Part shown: in pieces, positions 44,499-53,971 of the stretch
How positions within the stretch are numbered: position 1 is the stretch's first letter
Layout of the letters: every line of letters starts with the position of its first letter
Assembly (NCBI GenBank): GCA_021773075.1
Contig: JAJFKT010000030.1
Location: forward strand, 124,001 to 188,000
Origin: Woeseiaceae bacterium
GTDB lineage: Bacteria; Pseudomonadota; Gammaproteobacteria; Steroidobacterales; Woeseiaceae
DNA: 64,000 nt
Direction: 5' to 3'
Notes under the pieces: model-generated
Told to the model about the DNA's origin: nothing
Databases searched by the model: none
What the model saw: the letters and a program-made list of their open reading frames with translations, nothing else
Position numbers and translations under genes: made by a program

Positions 44499-46685
44499 AT
44501 GAAAATCTCTCATAAGACGCGTTTCTTTGTGCTATTGCTCGGCGTCTTGGCTGCAACGCTTGGCGTCGCTCAGGATGAGACGGCAAACGACGTTCCGTCT
44601 AATTTCGACTTATCCTCACTTGAGTCCACATGGTGGACGCACTTCGAACAACCTGGAGATGATGCCGAGGCTCGGGTAGCCGCGTTTCTAGCCGATATCG
44701 GAGCGCAAACTACCGGCTTGCAGGGCCCCAGTCAGGTACTCGGAGAGTCTATACGGGATGCGATCAGCGATAACATGGCGGCGTATCTCGCGCTGCGAGA
44801 CGAACCGGAACAAGACCCACAGGCAATTGAGGACCCGTTACTCAGTTATTCGCTCGACCAGCTACTCGCAATTTCGGCTGCATCAAGGGAAGCGGCAGAA
44901 AATGCGGCCAATGAGCAGATTGAGGTTGAACGCGAGCAGCGCACGCTGGACGGTGCTGGCAGGCGACGAGACCTTGCGTTCAAAAACTATGTAAACGTAG
45001 CGGCAGGCGATGAACGTTTGTTGGCTGCACTTAGACTCATCCATGATCGTTCATCGCAAGCTATCACCGCGAGACGATTGCAGCTGTTGACGAAGCGCTA
45101 TCAGCGCGCGGCTGATTATGCAGAGGCCGCCGGCGAACGGGTGGAGTATGCAGCCGAGCGACTGGCGACCACACCCGAAGAAGCCGGCCTGTCTGGACTG
45201 TACAAACAGGTTGACGCGCAAGAGTCTGTCGTTGCCGCAAGTCGGGAAGCACTCCGGGCGGCGGAACTGGCAACCGCCGGTTTGGATCGCAATACTGATC
45301 TGGGGCGTTCACAGCATCAGTTGCTACTGCAAAAACTCGTAGACGCGAAAGTCTCGCTGGCGATTGCAGAAGTCGCGCTGGCTGAACTGCAAGCACGGCG
45401 TTGGTGGACAGAGATCCAGGTCGCGTCGATGCCGGATACCAACTTTCTGGACGAACAGGCGTTCGCCTGGCAGGAGCTTCAGGGGCGAATTGAGGAAAGC
45501 GCCGGGGAGTGGCAGCGCGAAGCTGAGGACGAATTACTCGCAGTGCAGACGCTTGCACGTGACGGACTGGATCGTGCCTCGCGGCGATTACTCGACCAGC
45601 GACTCGGCACTGCGCAACGCAACCTGGCACGAATTGCCGAGTTGGGCGATGCCGTCGCTGACCTGCAACTCATCAGCCAGGCTGTTGACACAGCCGTTTC
45701 CGAGTACGCGGGGGCACTGCGGTCCTGGTTCACTGGTTTGAGCAGAGACTTGAAAGCGTTCTCATTAAGGGTCTTCGATCTTGGCGATGCCACATTATTT
45801 GAAATCGGCCAAACGCCCGTTACCGGCGACGACATACTGCGCGTCATCATTATCTTATTGGTCGCATTCCTGCTTTCCCGCGGTATTCGTCACGCTATAC
45901 GTCGAGTTAGTCGAAGCGAAGATGCGGGTACGCAAGCGTCCTTGTATACCGTTGGTCGTCTGACGCATTACGCGATAGTCATTATCGCCGTCCTAATTGC
46001 CTTATCGAGCATTGGTCTCGACTTCAGCAGCCTCGCGCTGGTCGCTGGTGCGCTCAGTGTTGGCATCGGTTTCGGATTGCAGGCCATCGTTAGTAATTTC
46101 GTCTCAGGCCTGATCATTCTATTCGAGCACTCGTTGCGCGTTGGCGACTATATCGAGCTTGATACCGGGCTAACCGGAACCGTAAAAGCGATCAACGTGC
46201 GCAGTACCTTGATTAACACGAATGACAACATAGATATCGTGGTTCCCAACTCGGAGTTTGTTACCGCCCGCCTCACTAACTGGACGCTCGGCGAGCGGAT
46301 TCTCAGGGTACGCATTCCGTTCGGCGTCGCATACGGCAGCGACAAGGAACTCGTCCGGCAGGCAGGGCAGGAGGCGGCAGCCGAAGTGCAGTACACGCTT
46401 ACAAATATGAAGGGCCGGGAGCCGGATGTTTGGCTGGTCGATTTCGGTGCCAGCAGCCTCGATTTCCTGTTGTTGGTTTGGGTAAACCGACAAGGCGCGA
46501 GGCGCCCGACTCGAACGCGTGCGGCATATCTTTGGGCACTTGAGTCCAAATTGACCGAATACGGAATCGAGATACCGTTCCCGCAGCGTGACTTGCACCT
46601 GCGCAGTGGCTGGTCTCAGCCGTCGCCGGGGTTACAGGTTCTGCGAAGCGATGCTGGCGACGAGGAAGCGCTTCCAGCGGACTAA
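44499..46685 (+). CDS. MscS-family mechanosensitive channel with long periplasmic coiled coil
   Basis: 728 residues. Signal peptide (MKISHKTRFFVLLLGVLAATLGVAQ), about 400 residues of Ala/Glu/Arg-rich helix, two membrane helices (about 448-470 and 485-510), then the pore helix SLALVAGALSVGIGFGLQAIVSNFVSGLIILFE (about 513-545) and the MscS beta domain (GDYIELDTGLTGTVKAINVRST). A large MscS-like protein of the MscK/YbdG class, probably protecting against hypo-osmotic shock. A TAGAAT box six bases before the ATG suggests a leaderless transcript. Confidence 0.88.
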   Translation: MKISHKTRFFVLLLGVLAATLGVAQDETANDVPSNFDLSSLESTWWTHFEQPGDDAEARVAAFLADIGAQTTGLQGPSQVLGESIRDAISDNMAAYLALRDEPEQDPQAIEDPLLSYSLDQLLAISAASREAAENAANEQIEVEREQRTLDGAGRRRDLAFKNYVNVAAGDERLLAALRLIHDRSSQAITARRLQLLTKRYQRAADYAEAAGERVEYAAERLATTPEEAGLSGLYKQVDAQESVVAASREALRAAELATAGLDRNTDLGRSQHQLLLQKLVDAKVSLAIAEVALAELQARRWWTEIQVASMPDTNFLDEQAFAWQELQGRIEESAGEWQREAEDELLAVQTLARDGLDRASRRLLDQRLGTAQRNLARIAELGDAVADLQLISQAVDTAVSEYAGALRSWFTGLSRDLKAFSLRVFDLGDATLFEIGQTPVTGDDILRVIIILLVAFLLSRGIRHAIRRVSRSEDAGTQASLYTVGRLTHYAIVIIAVLIALSSIGLDFSSLALVAGALSVGIGFGLQAIVSNFVSGLIILFEHSLRVGDYIELDTGLTGTVKAINVRSTLINTNDNIDIVVPNSEFVTARLTNWTLGERILRVRIPFGVAYGSDKELVRQAGQEAAAEVQYTLTNMKGREPDVWLVDFGASSLDFLLLVWVNRQGARRPTRTRAAYLWALESKLTEYGIEIPFPQRDLHLRSGWSQPSPGLQVLRSDAGDEEALPAD

Positions 46686-46812
46686 CGGTAGGTTACGGGT
46701 GACGAGCGGCAGCCAGCTGACAAGCGGTCTGATTCGTCCGACGGGCAACTGAATTCTCTGTATCGGAATGGTTCAAAATACACACGAACTATTGAGACAT
46801 CAGGAAAGGGCC

Positions 46813-47022
46813 ATGAATTCACATAATACGAAAGACAAACTGGTCGCCGAGAAACGCACGATTGCCGTCAAGTCTGAAAGAGACGATGTACGCATAATTA
46901 ACTCCGACCTTGCTGAGGCCGACGAGCTTTCGATTTCCACGGACTACGATACCGGCGGTGATCCTTACAACAGCACCGGTACGCATGTGATCATTACTCA
47001 GCAACAAAGTCGTGATGACTGA
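46813..47022 (+). CDS. Small hypothetical protein
   Basis: 69 residues from an ATG with AGGAAAGG eight bases upstream, the main reason for accepting it. No signal peptide, membrane segment or cysteine. Hydrophilic and acidic in the centre (NSDLAEADELSISTDYD), ending THVIITQQQSRDD. Not recognised as any known family. The gene stands alone between the MscS-type channel and nhaD. Confidence 0.5.
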   Translation: MNSHNTKDKLVAEKRTIAVKSERDDVRIINSDLAEADELSISTDYDTGGDPYNSTGTHVIITQQQSRDD

Positions 47023-47117
47023 GACGATATCGTCGCCGATGACGTAGGTAACAACCTCAGCTAGTCAGATGCTGTCGAACGTGGGACAGTTCAGAGTCCT
47101 CATAACAGACTAAGCCG

Positions 47118-48464
47118 ATGGATCTGACCACACACTGGGTTGGTGTTGCTGCGATTCTCCTGTTCGTTGCTGCCTACAGCCTCGTTATTACGGAGGAGTT
47201 TACTCACCTCCGAAAATCGAAACCGGTCATGCTTGCGGCCGGTATCATCTGGGCCTTAGTCGCCCACCAATATGCCGCTACCGATCACCCGGAAGCCGCG
47301 GCCGAAGCCGTGCAGGAATACCTGGCCGAGTTTGCGCAGCTATTTTTGTTCCTGCTTGCCGCGATGACTTACGTCAACGCAATGAGCGAACGCAATGTTT
47401 TTCTCGCACTGCGTCACTGGTTAACCGGACGCGCATACTCCTATCGCAAAATGTTCTGGATAACCGGAGTGTTGAGTTTTTTCCTTTCTCCGCTTATCGA
47501 CAACCTGACGACGGCGCTGGTTATGTGCGCTGTAGTCCTGGCTATCGGCCAGGGGAACAAGCGCTTTATTTCTGTGGCGTGCGTAAACATTGTTGTCGCT
47601 GCAAATGCAGGTGGTGCGTTTAGTCCTTTCGGAGATATTACAACGCTGATGGTTTGGCAACGTGGAATCGTGCAGTTTGAGATGTTCTTCGCGTTGTTTC
47701 TGCCCAGTCTTGTGAACTTTCTGGTTCCGGCGTTTATCATGGCACTCGCCGTGCCGGCGACCTTGCCATCCGGAACCGAAGTTGATCATGCATTCAAGAT
47801 GAAACGCGGCGCCCGACGTATTATTTTGCTGTTCATTTGCACCATTGCGACGGCAGTTTCGTTTCACAATTTCCTCCATCTGCCACCCTTCCTCGGCATG
47901 ATGACCGGGCTGGCAGGCCTCAAGTTCTTCGGCTATTACCTGCGCAGAACCTACAGTGCAACAGCATTCGATCGAAAGCTCTACGGTGAAATCGGAGATA
48001 CCTCACCCTTCGATACCTTTCGCGAAGTTTCCAGAGTTGAGTGGGATACGTTACTGTTTTTTTTCGGCGTGATCATGTGTGTGGGTGGCCTGGGGTTCAT
48101 TGGCTATCTCGATCAGACCTCGGTGTACCTCTATGGCGAGTTGGGTCCGACCATTGCGAACATACTGGTCGGCGTGATTTCAGCGCTGGTCGATAACATA
48201 CCGGTCATGGTTGCGGTCCTGGAAATGGAACCAACTATGAACATACAGCAGTGGTTACTGGTAACGCTGACGGCCGGCGTTGGTGGCAGTCTTCTTTCGA
48301 TAGGATCTGCAGCAGGTATCGCGCTAATGGGACAGGCCCGCGGGCACTACACGTTCTTCACTCATCTTCGCTGGACGCCAGCGATTGCGCTGGGGTATGG
48401 ATTGAGCATCTGGTTGCACCTGCTCATCAATCGCAGTTTCGAAGTCGTGATGCCAGCCGCTTAG
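47118..48464 (+). CDS. nhaD: Na+/H+ antiporter NhaD
   Basis: 448 residues and about 12 hydrophobic helices. FLSPLIDNLTTALVMCAV, NAGGAFSPFGDITTLMVW and ALVDNIPVMVAVLEM carry the NhaD/CitM-type (ion transporter superfamily) signature Asp, Asn and Thr residues. It extrudes Na+ (and Li+) and is common in marine and haloalkaliphilic bacteria. A second antiporter of a different family (NhaC) is at 31464. It converges on the TPR gene, with 3-4 bp overlap of stop codons. Confidence 0.92.
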   Translation: MDLTTHWVGVAAILLFVAAYSLVITEEFTHLRKSKPVMLAAGIIWALVAHQYAATDHPEAAAEAVQEYLAEFAQLFLFLLAAMTYVNAMSERNVFLALRHWLTGRAYSYRKMFWITGVLSFFLSPLIDNLTTALVMCAVVLAIGQGNKRFISVACVNIVVAANAGGAFSPFGDITTLMVWQRGIVQFEMFFALFLPSLVNFLVPAFIMALAVPATLPSGTEVDHAFKMKRGARRIILLFICTIATAVSFHNFLHLPPFLGMMTGLAGLKFFGYYLRRTYSATAFDRKLYGEIGDTSPFDTFREVSRVEWDTLLFFFGVIMCVGGLGFIGYLDQTSVYLYGELGPTIANILVGVISALVDNIPVMVAVLEMEPTMNIQQWLLVTLTAGVGGSLLSIGSAAGIALMGQARGHYTFFTHLRWTPAIALGYGLSIWLHLLINRSFEVVMPAA

Positions 48465-49120
48465 CTGCGCTTGTCGAGATGCGCTTGCACAACGGCTAGC
48501 AGGTGCGCTACTTCCTGTTTGCGCGCACGGTCCGATTTCGGATGGCTGGGCCGCACAGGCGCTTCGCTCGCTCGCAGCAATACCGTACGTGCAGCAGGAT
48601 AGTCTTTTTCCTTGACGAGCAACTCTGCGTACAAGTAATTGCTGTCGATCCCCTCGGGATCTACGACCAGCGCCTTCCAGAGATAGCCTATGCCGCGAGT
48701 CTTGCTGCCAAAGCCACCAAATCGGGAAGGAACCTTGGAATAAAGAGCGCCTAAATGCGCGTAAACCCGACCTTTCAACACCAGCGGATCTATCGACTCC
48801 GCTGCCAGTAACGCATCACGCGCTTCACGTCCAAGACTCGTCGATCTTTTGACGTCCATATACGTACTAGCGACGATGCCATGCCAGGCTGCAGTCTCTG
48901 GTTTTTGTGGATATAGCCGGCGCAAACCACGTACGTCATCCAGAAGTCTTTTCAGGTCCCGCACCTGTTTGCACCCGTCTGTTTCATAAGCGGCTATTGC
49001 CCAGCGGTTTTCGATGCTGAGGAGTGACTCACCCAGCGGGTCGGCACGCGCCGGACTAAGCAGGATGAGTGAAATCGCTGCAGCGAGCATCATCAGTTTT
49101 CCCAGCTTCGAGTTTGTCAT
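48461..49120 (-). CDS. Secreted TPR-like helical protein
   Basis: 219 residues. Signal peptide MTNSKLGKLMMLAAAISLILLSPARA, followed by helical repeat sequence of the TPR type (YLWKALVVDPEGIDSNYLYAELLVKEKDYPAARTVLLRASE, about 145-185, is the clearest repeat). Exact function unknown; members of this kind often accompany envelope transporters. It is divergent from the ECF sigma factor and convergent with nhaD, so its operon affiliation is unclear. Confidence 0.78.
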   Translation of the reverse strand: MTNSKLGKLMMLAAAISLILLSPARADPLGESLLSIENRWAIAAYETDGCKQVRDLKRLLDDVRGLRRLYPQKPETAAWHGIVASTYMDVKRSTSLGREARDALLAAESIDPLVLKGRVYAHLGALYSKVPSRFGGFGSKTRGIGYLWKALVVDPEGIDSNYLYAELLVKEKDYPAARTVLLRASEAPVRPSHPKSDRARKQEVAHLLAVVQAHLDKRS

Positions 49121-49213
49121 GATCGTGGGAGTGATCTTCGACCGAAAACCTTCGCCGAGCTGCAGTCCCTATTTGAAGACCGAAGGATTTTACTGGATGG
49201 TTACTCTAAGCTT

Positions 49214-49867
49214 ATGGAGATTCCCCCGTCTTCGTTTTGGATTAAGAACTTGAATGATGCTACTCCCCAAGTAGTAAAGGACAGATCACTGGCCGCCAAA
49301 GTGGCGGCCGGCGATCAGTCCGCCTTCGATGAGTTCTTCAAGGAGTACTTTCCAAGGTTGTTTCGTTTCACGCTGACGCGGGTTGATAACAATGAAGAGC
49401 TTGCGGAGGAGGTCGTGCAGCGAACTATGTGTATTGTCGTTCGCAAGATGGCTACATTTCGTGGCGAAGCGCTGCTTTTTACCTGGCTTTGCCAAATCTG
49501 CCGCAACGAAACCAATGCTGTGTTTCGGCAGCGAAAACTCGAACTGAGGGAAGATATCCCGATTGAGGATCATCCCGCCGTGCAGGCTGCGCTGGAATCA
49601 GTCGCTGCAGATGACGGGCGGCCCGAATCCGCGCAGCGACGTGATGAAATTGCGAATTTAGTACGCGTAACACTGGAGCACCTGCCGAGTAATTACGCAC
49701 GGGCCTTGGAGTTGAAATATATACAGGGCTGCAGCGTGGCTGAAATCGCAAGCAGTCTGCGTATTGGTGACAAAGCGGCCGAGTCGGTTCTCAGCAGGGC
49801 ACGAGCAGCATTTAAGGATCGGTTTCGGGCGATCTGGGATATCGAGCCGAATTTCATAGTGGACTGA
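49214..49867 (+). CDS. ECF-type RNA polymerase sigma factor
   Basis: 217 residues. Sigma region 2 (AFDEFFKEYFPRLFRFTLTRVDNNEELAEEVVQRTMCIVVRKMATFRG, about 38-82) and region 4.2 (LPSNYARALELKYIQGCSVAEIASSLRIGDKAAESVLSRARAAF, about 156-199) are present. No region 3 is seen, so it is group IV. fecR follows after 1 bp. The sigma-FecR-receptor order indicates surface signalling, in which a ligand bound by the outer-membrane receptor activates this sigma factor. Confidence 0.92.
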   Translation: MEIPPSSFWIKNLNDATPQVVKDRSLAAKVAAGDQSAFDEFFKEYFPRLFRFTLTRVDNNEELAEEVVQRTMCIVVRKMATFRGEALLFTWLCQICRNETNAVFRQRKLELREDIPIEDHPAVQAALESVAADDGRPESAQRRDEIANLVRVTLEHLPSNYARALELKYIQGCSVAEIASSLRIGDKAAESVLSRARAAFKDRFRAIWDIEPNFIVD

Positions 49868-49868
49868 C

Positions 49869-50882
49869 ATGAACAAAGATGATGACAATGATTCGCTGGC
49901 GAGGCTCATGCAGTTGGCGGGAGAGCGACCCGGGATTTCATTGAATATTGAGTCTCGTGTGCGTCATCGTGTTGAAGATGAGTGGCGGCGCAGTACAAGC
50001 GAGCACAGTGGCGACGAGATCTATGAAAAGGTCCACAAGACCTGGCGGCGAACCTCGCTCCGGTCGGCAATACTGCGATGGGTACTTCCAGTGGGTGTTG
50101 CTGCGACCGCAATAATTGCAGCTTTCATCATGTCGCCAACAGAGGTCCCAACGGTGCAAATTGCGGCGACGGTCTCACGAGTTGTGGGAGATGGCGCGCT
50201 CACGTCAATTTACTCAAAAGGCAGCGAGGTTCCTGCGGGCGCGACTATTCGCACAGGTCCGGACGAAGGCTTGAGTTTGTTGTTGGCACGTAGCGAGTCG
50301 CTGCGAGTTGATGCCAATACCGAGATCCGTGTTGATGCTGCCGATCGATTTACACTGCTGGCTGGTCGCGTCTATGCCGATACGGGACAATTCATATACC
50401 GCAATGGCGGCATGAGGATAGAAACGAGCTTCGGCACAGTGACTGACGTGGGAACGCAGTTTTCAGTCGCCGCCGCCGAACAGTCGCTGGAAGTTGCTGT
50501 TCGCGAAGGAAGGGTCGATGTGCGCAACGACACGAACGAGTATGCCGCAAGAGTGGGAGAGCGTCTCATACTGGACGCCGGTATGCCCGCAAGTATTTCG
50601 AGTCTTGATGTTCACGATGAATATTGGGACTGGGTTGCGGACTTGGCGCCAAGCTTTGATCTGAATAACAGGTCGCTGCTCGATTTTCTCAAATGGGCTG
50701 CGCGGGAAACCGGGCGCGAGTTGGAGTTTGAGTCAGACGAAACACGAATGACGGCGATGCGCACCGACCCTCGCGGTGGCCCCCTAGATGGTTTGACCCC
50801 GGATGAGGCGCTTGTTGCCGTCCTGGCCACGACAAGCCTTCGCTATCAGATTCTGGACGACAAGATAATCATCGCGAACTAG
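49869..50882 (+). CDS. FecR-family transmembrane sigma regulator
   Basis: 337 residues. A cytoplasmic N-terminal part (1-70), one transmembrane helix (ILRWVLPVGVAATAIIAAFIM, about 65-85), a periplasmic FecR domain (GPDEGLSLLLARSESLRVDANTEIRV, FIYRNGGMRIETSFGTVTDVGTQFSV, about 135-215), and a C-terminal STN-like segment (SLLDFLKWAARETGRELEFE, ending DKIIIAN). It should bind the ECF sigma and receive a signal from the downstream receptor. Confidence 0.9.
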   Translation: MNKDDDNDSLARLMQLAGERPGISLNIESRVRHRVEDEWRRSTSEHSGDEIYEKVHKTWRRTSLRSAILRWVLPVGVAATAIIAAFIMSPTEVPTVQIAATVSRVVGDGALTSIYSKGSEVPAGATIRTGPDEGLSLLLARSESLRVDANTEIRVDAADRFTLLAGRVYADTGQFIYRNGGMRIETSFGTVTDVGTQFSVAAAEQSLEVAVREGRVDVRNDTNEYAARVGERLILDAGMPASISSLDVHDEYWDWVADLAPSFDLNNRSLLDFLKWAARETGRELEFESDETRMTAMRTDPRGGPLDGLTPDEALVAVLATTSLRYQILDDKIIIAN

Positions 50883-50946
50883 TCTCAGCACGACCTACGT
50901 AGGTTTCGGCGTTGGCGAATAGATAGCCTTGGACTAGTATTCCCGG

Positions 50947-53211
50947 ATGCGATTCTCTCGCCATCTCGTTTGGCTATTAATCTGCCTCGCTCAATGTGCC
51001 TTCGCCGCTGGCGATAACTGGCAGGGCAGGACTGTAGCCGACCTTCTTGCACATCTGACCGCTGTCGGCTACCGAATAATTTACAGCAGCGACGTTGTCG
51101 GTGAGGACTTGCTGGTTGCGACTGAACCCGGCTTGACCAATCCAATTGAGGAATTGCGCTATGAGTTAGAGACTCATGGCCTGTTACTGGAGCGGGGTCC
51201 TGCGGATACCTGGTTAGTTCGGAGAGCCGCGGTTCCAATTGCCGACGATGTCTCGACGGAATTGCCGGAGACGCCGGTAATACCGCCTCTACCCGAGATC
51301 GTCGTGACATCAAGTCTGCATCGATTGGAGTACAAGCAAACCGGCACGCAAACCTATCTCGACCGTGAACTCGCGACCCGAATCCCCGCGGCCGCCGAAG
51401 AAGCGGTACGAATCACCACCCGGCTACCCGGAACCGCCAGTGGCGGTATATCGGCGCGCAGCCATGTTCGTGGCGGTGAGGCGAACGAAGTTCTGTTTTT
51501 GCTGGACGGCCTGCGTCTCTACCAACCGTTCCACCTAAAAGACTTTCAGTCTGTCGCCACGATTGTTAATTCAAGCGCAATTGACGGAATCGATTTCTAT
51601 TCCGGCGCGTACCCGGCCAGATACGGTGATCGCATGAGCGGTGTTATGAACCTGCATCTCAGAGAGCCGCAAAAACCGACGGAAACGGAGCTGTCTTTGA
51701 GTTTCTTTAATACCTCTGTGCTGTCGTTAGGACGCTTTGGGGACGATCAGCAGGGTGACTGGTTGCTTGCGCTGCGTCGAGGCAATCTTGATCTGATTGT
51801 GGATGTCATAGACCCCGAAGTTGGCAGCCCGGATTACCAGGACTATTTGTTGCATGGCGGTTGGAACTTCGGTCCGCGAATGCAGCTCAGTGCCAACATA
51901 CTGGCATCGCACGACAAGCTATTGATCAACGACAACGACCGGGGTGAATTTGCGCTTGCCAAGTACGAGAATCAACATCTGTGGTTAAAGTGGCGCGCAA
52001 ACTGGAACGAGCGACTGAGTAGCGAGACAATACTGTCATTCAGTCAAATTTCGAATGAGCGGTCCGGGGTTCTGGAGCTGCCATTCATCGTTAGCGCTAC
52101 GCTCGATGAGTCACACGATTTTGATTCAATAGGGCTGAAACAGGACTGGACCTTCATCCCTGCTGCGAACTGGATGCTGAGTTTCGGCGTGGAAGGCAAG
52201 CATCAGGATGCCAAGTATCGTTTCGAATCCAGCAAGACGGTCGCGCCGCCATTCGACACTGTTCTCGACAACAGCCCGCTGCAGATCAGAAATTTTGATG
52301 TAAAACCCGAAGGCGCTCAGTACAGCGCCTATGTCGAAGCCCGATGGCAAATCCTGCCCAGACTGGTTGTGGACGCGGGCATTCGCTGGGACCGTCAAGG
52401 TTACACCACGGCGAATAACGATGAGCAGTCCAGTCCAAGACTGAGTTTCCTATACAGTCTGGGCGATGACACCGAACTTCGAATCGGTTGGGGGCAATAT
52501 TCACAAGCTCAGGAAATTAATGAACTGCAAATTAGCGACGGTGTTGACGCGTTTTTTCGCGCCCAACGTGCCGAGCACGTTGTAGCGAATCTAAAGCATA
52601 AATTTGGTGGCAAGATCGCTGTCGAAGTTTCTTACTACCGCAAAAGCTTTCGCTCTGTGCGCCCGCGCTTTGAGAACGCATTCAACACGCTGACTTTGCT
52701 GCCAGAGATTCAATTTGACCGCTATCGAATTGACCCGATTTCGGCCGAAGCGCACGGTGCCGAGCTGATGATTTCGAGTGGTGACGGCGGCCAGGCTTTG
52801 TTCTGGTGGCTGGGCTACGCCTGGTCCGACGTCCGCGACAAGACGCTCGATCGCAAAATCGCGCGGAGTTGGGACCAGACACATACGGTCAAGACGGGTC
52901 TGAGCTGGCGGTGGGGACCGTGGGATTTCAGTGCTGCGGGTGAGGTGCATACGGGTTGGCCGAAGACGGAATTCCCGGGCACGCAAATTGGCGAGACTCG
53001 GTATTCCGTTTTCCACTCACTGGATGCTCGTGTCAGTCGCGAATTTTCTGTCCGCCGAGGGGATTTAAGCGTCTTTCTAGAGGTCTCAAACCTGTATAGC
53101 CGCGAGAATCACTGTTGTACGGAATACTCTGCAACGGCAACCGAGTTGCTCGAAAGAGAGGCAAACTGGCTGCCATTGGTACCGTCGCTCGGGGTGGTCT
53201 GGCGTTTTTAG
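50947..53211 (+). CDS. TonB-dependent receptor with N-terminal STN signalling domain
   Basis: 754 residues. Signal peptide (MRFSRHLVWLLICLAQCAFA), STN domain (VADLLAHLTAVGYRIIYSSDVVGEDLL, about 32-90), plug domain (ATRIPAAAEEAVRITTRLPGTASGGISARSHVRGGEANEVLFLLDG, about 145-200) and a C-terminal 22-strand barrel ending VWRF. A Cys pair in ENHCCTEY is near 720. It takes up an unknown ligand; the STN domain signals to FecR. It probably activates the genes downstream. A TTGGCG-N17-TAGTAT promoter puts transcription close to the ATG. Confidence 0.92.
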   Translation: MRFSRHLVWLLICLAQCAFAAGDNWQGRTVADLLAHLTAVGYRIIYSSDVVGEDLLVATEPGLTNPIEELRYELETHGLLLERGPADTWLVRRAAVPIADDVSTELPETPVIPPLPEIVVTSSLHRLEYKQTGTQTYLDRELATRIPAAAEEAVRITTRLPGTASGGISARSHVRGGEANEVLFLLDGLRLYQPFHLKDFQSVATIVNSSAIDGIDFYSGAYPARYGDRMSGVMNLHLREPQKPTETELSLSFFNTSVLSLGRFGDDQQGDWLLALRRGNLDLIVDVIDPEVGSPDYQDYLLHGGWNFGPRMQLSANILASHDKLLINDNDRGEFALAKYENQHLWLKWRANWNERLSSETILSFSQISNERSGVLELPFIVSATLDESHDFDSIGLKQDWTFIPAANWMLSFGVEGKHQDAKYRFESSKTVAPPFDTVLDNSPLQIRNFDVKPEGAQYSAYVEARWQILPRLVVDAGIRWDRQGYTTANNDEQSSPRLSFLYSLGDDTELRIGWGQYSQAQEINELQISDGVDAFFRAQRAEHVVANLKHKFGGKIAVEVSYYRKSFRSVRPRFENAFNTLTLLPEIQFDRYRIDPISAEAHGAELMISSGDGGQALFWWLGYAWSDVRDKTLDRKIARSWDQTHTVKTGLSWRWGPWDFSAAGEVHTGWPKTEFPGTQIGETRYSVFHSLDARVSREFSVRRGDLSVFLEVSNLYSRENHCCTEYSATATELLEREANWLPLVPSLGVVWRF

Positions 53212-53288
53212 AAACTGGCGAAGGATTTTCTGTCGGGACACATCTAACCTGCATTGCTACGGACTAACGTAAAGGCAGGAGCTAAACC

Positions 53289-53741
53289 TTGGGTAAAGCG
53301 TCGTTGTTATTCAGCCTGTTACTGGTGTTTTCCACGCCGGGAAATTCTGCAGACACTTTTCAGCTAAGTGACTATCAAGGAAAGGTCGTTGTTCTCGATT
53401 TCTGGGCATCGTGGTGCGTACCCTGTCGGCGATCGTTCCCCTGGATGAACGAAATGCAGCAAAAGTATGGCGACGACGGCCTCGTTGTTATCGCCGTGAA
53501 TCTCGATAATGAAGCGTCTGACGCTAGTGCATTTCTACAAGAATATCCGGCTGAGTTCACAATCGCTTACGACAAGAGTCGCGAACTCGCACACAAGTAT
53601 GACGTACAGGCAATGCCCAGCTCGTTCCTGATCGGTCGGGACGGCTCTGTTATCGAAAGCCATTTCGGTTTCAAATTAGCGAAAACTGAGAGCTACGAAG
53701 CAGCAATTATTGCAGCTGTCAGTTCACCAAAAATACCTTAG
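53289..53741 (+). CDS. Secreted TlpA/ResA-type thioredoxin
   Basis: 150 residues. Signal peptide (GKASLLFSLLLVFSTPGNSA), then a thioredoxin fold with the redox centre WASWCVPCR (about 37-45), VVIAVNLDNE, and the cis-Pro loop AMPSSFLIG. Its TTG start has AGGAG seven bases upstream. Periplasmic reductant, probably for cysteines of the next protein or for haem/metal site maturation. It stands immediately before the DUF4266 gene (9 bp), a linkage repeated in other bacteria, as far as can be recalled. Confidence 0.88.
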   Translation: MGKASLLFSLLLVFSTPGNSADTFQLSDYQGKVVVLDFWASWCVPCRRSFPWMNEMQQKYGDDGLVVIAVNLDNEASDASAFLQEYPAEFTIAYDKSRELAHKYDVQAMPSSFLIGRDGSVIESHFGFKLAKTESYEAAIIAAVSSPKIP

Positions 53742-53750
53742 GAAATTCTG

Positions 53751-53963
53751 ATGAAGAAACTCATACTGATTGGAGTAATTGCATTGTCGGCGGGCTGTAC
53801 CTCGATGGGTGTTGAACCCTGGGACCGAGACATTCTGGCGAAGGATGAGATGCAACTGACGACCGATGCGCTCGAATCCGCAGCAGACGATCACATCTAT
53901 TTCAGCAAGGAAGCGTCCAGCGGCGGCCGGGGATTTGGCGGCGGCGGCTGTGGCTGTAATTAG
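53751..53963 (+). CDS. DUF4266 lipoprotein with Gly/Cys-rich C terminus
   Basis: 70 residues. The signal ends in lipobox SAGC (15-16 area), followed by VEPWDRDILAKDEMQL, the DUF4266 hallmark, and a C-terminal tail SSGGRGFGGGGCGCN with two Cys. TAGGA precedes the ATG. The function is unknown. The tail looks like a metal-binding or modified peptide. Its place between TlpA and DUF3570 suggests TlpA reduces the tail cysteines and DUF3570 is its outer-membrane partner. Confidence 0.88.
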   Translation: MKKLILIGVIALSAGCTSMGVEPWDRDILAKDEMQLTTDALESAADDHIYFSKEASSGGRGFGGGGCGCN

Positions 53964-53971
53964 GAGCATTC

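Noticed and set aside
45064..45630. 188-codon minus-strand frame
   Set aside because: Antisense to the MscS coiled-coil region; Arg/Pro-rich composition is an artefact of codon use.
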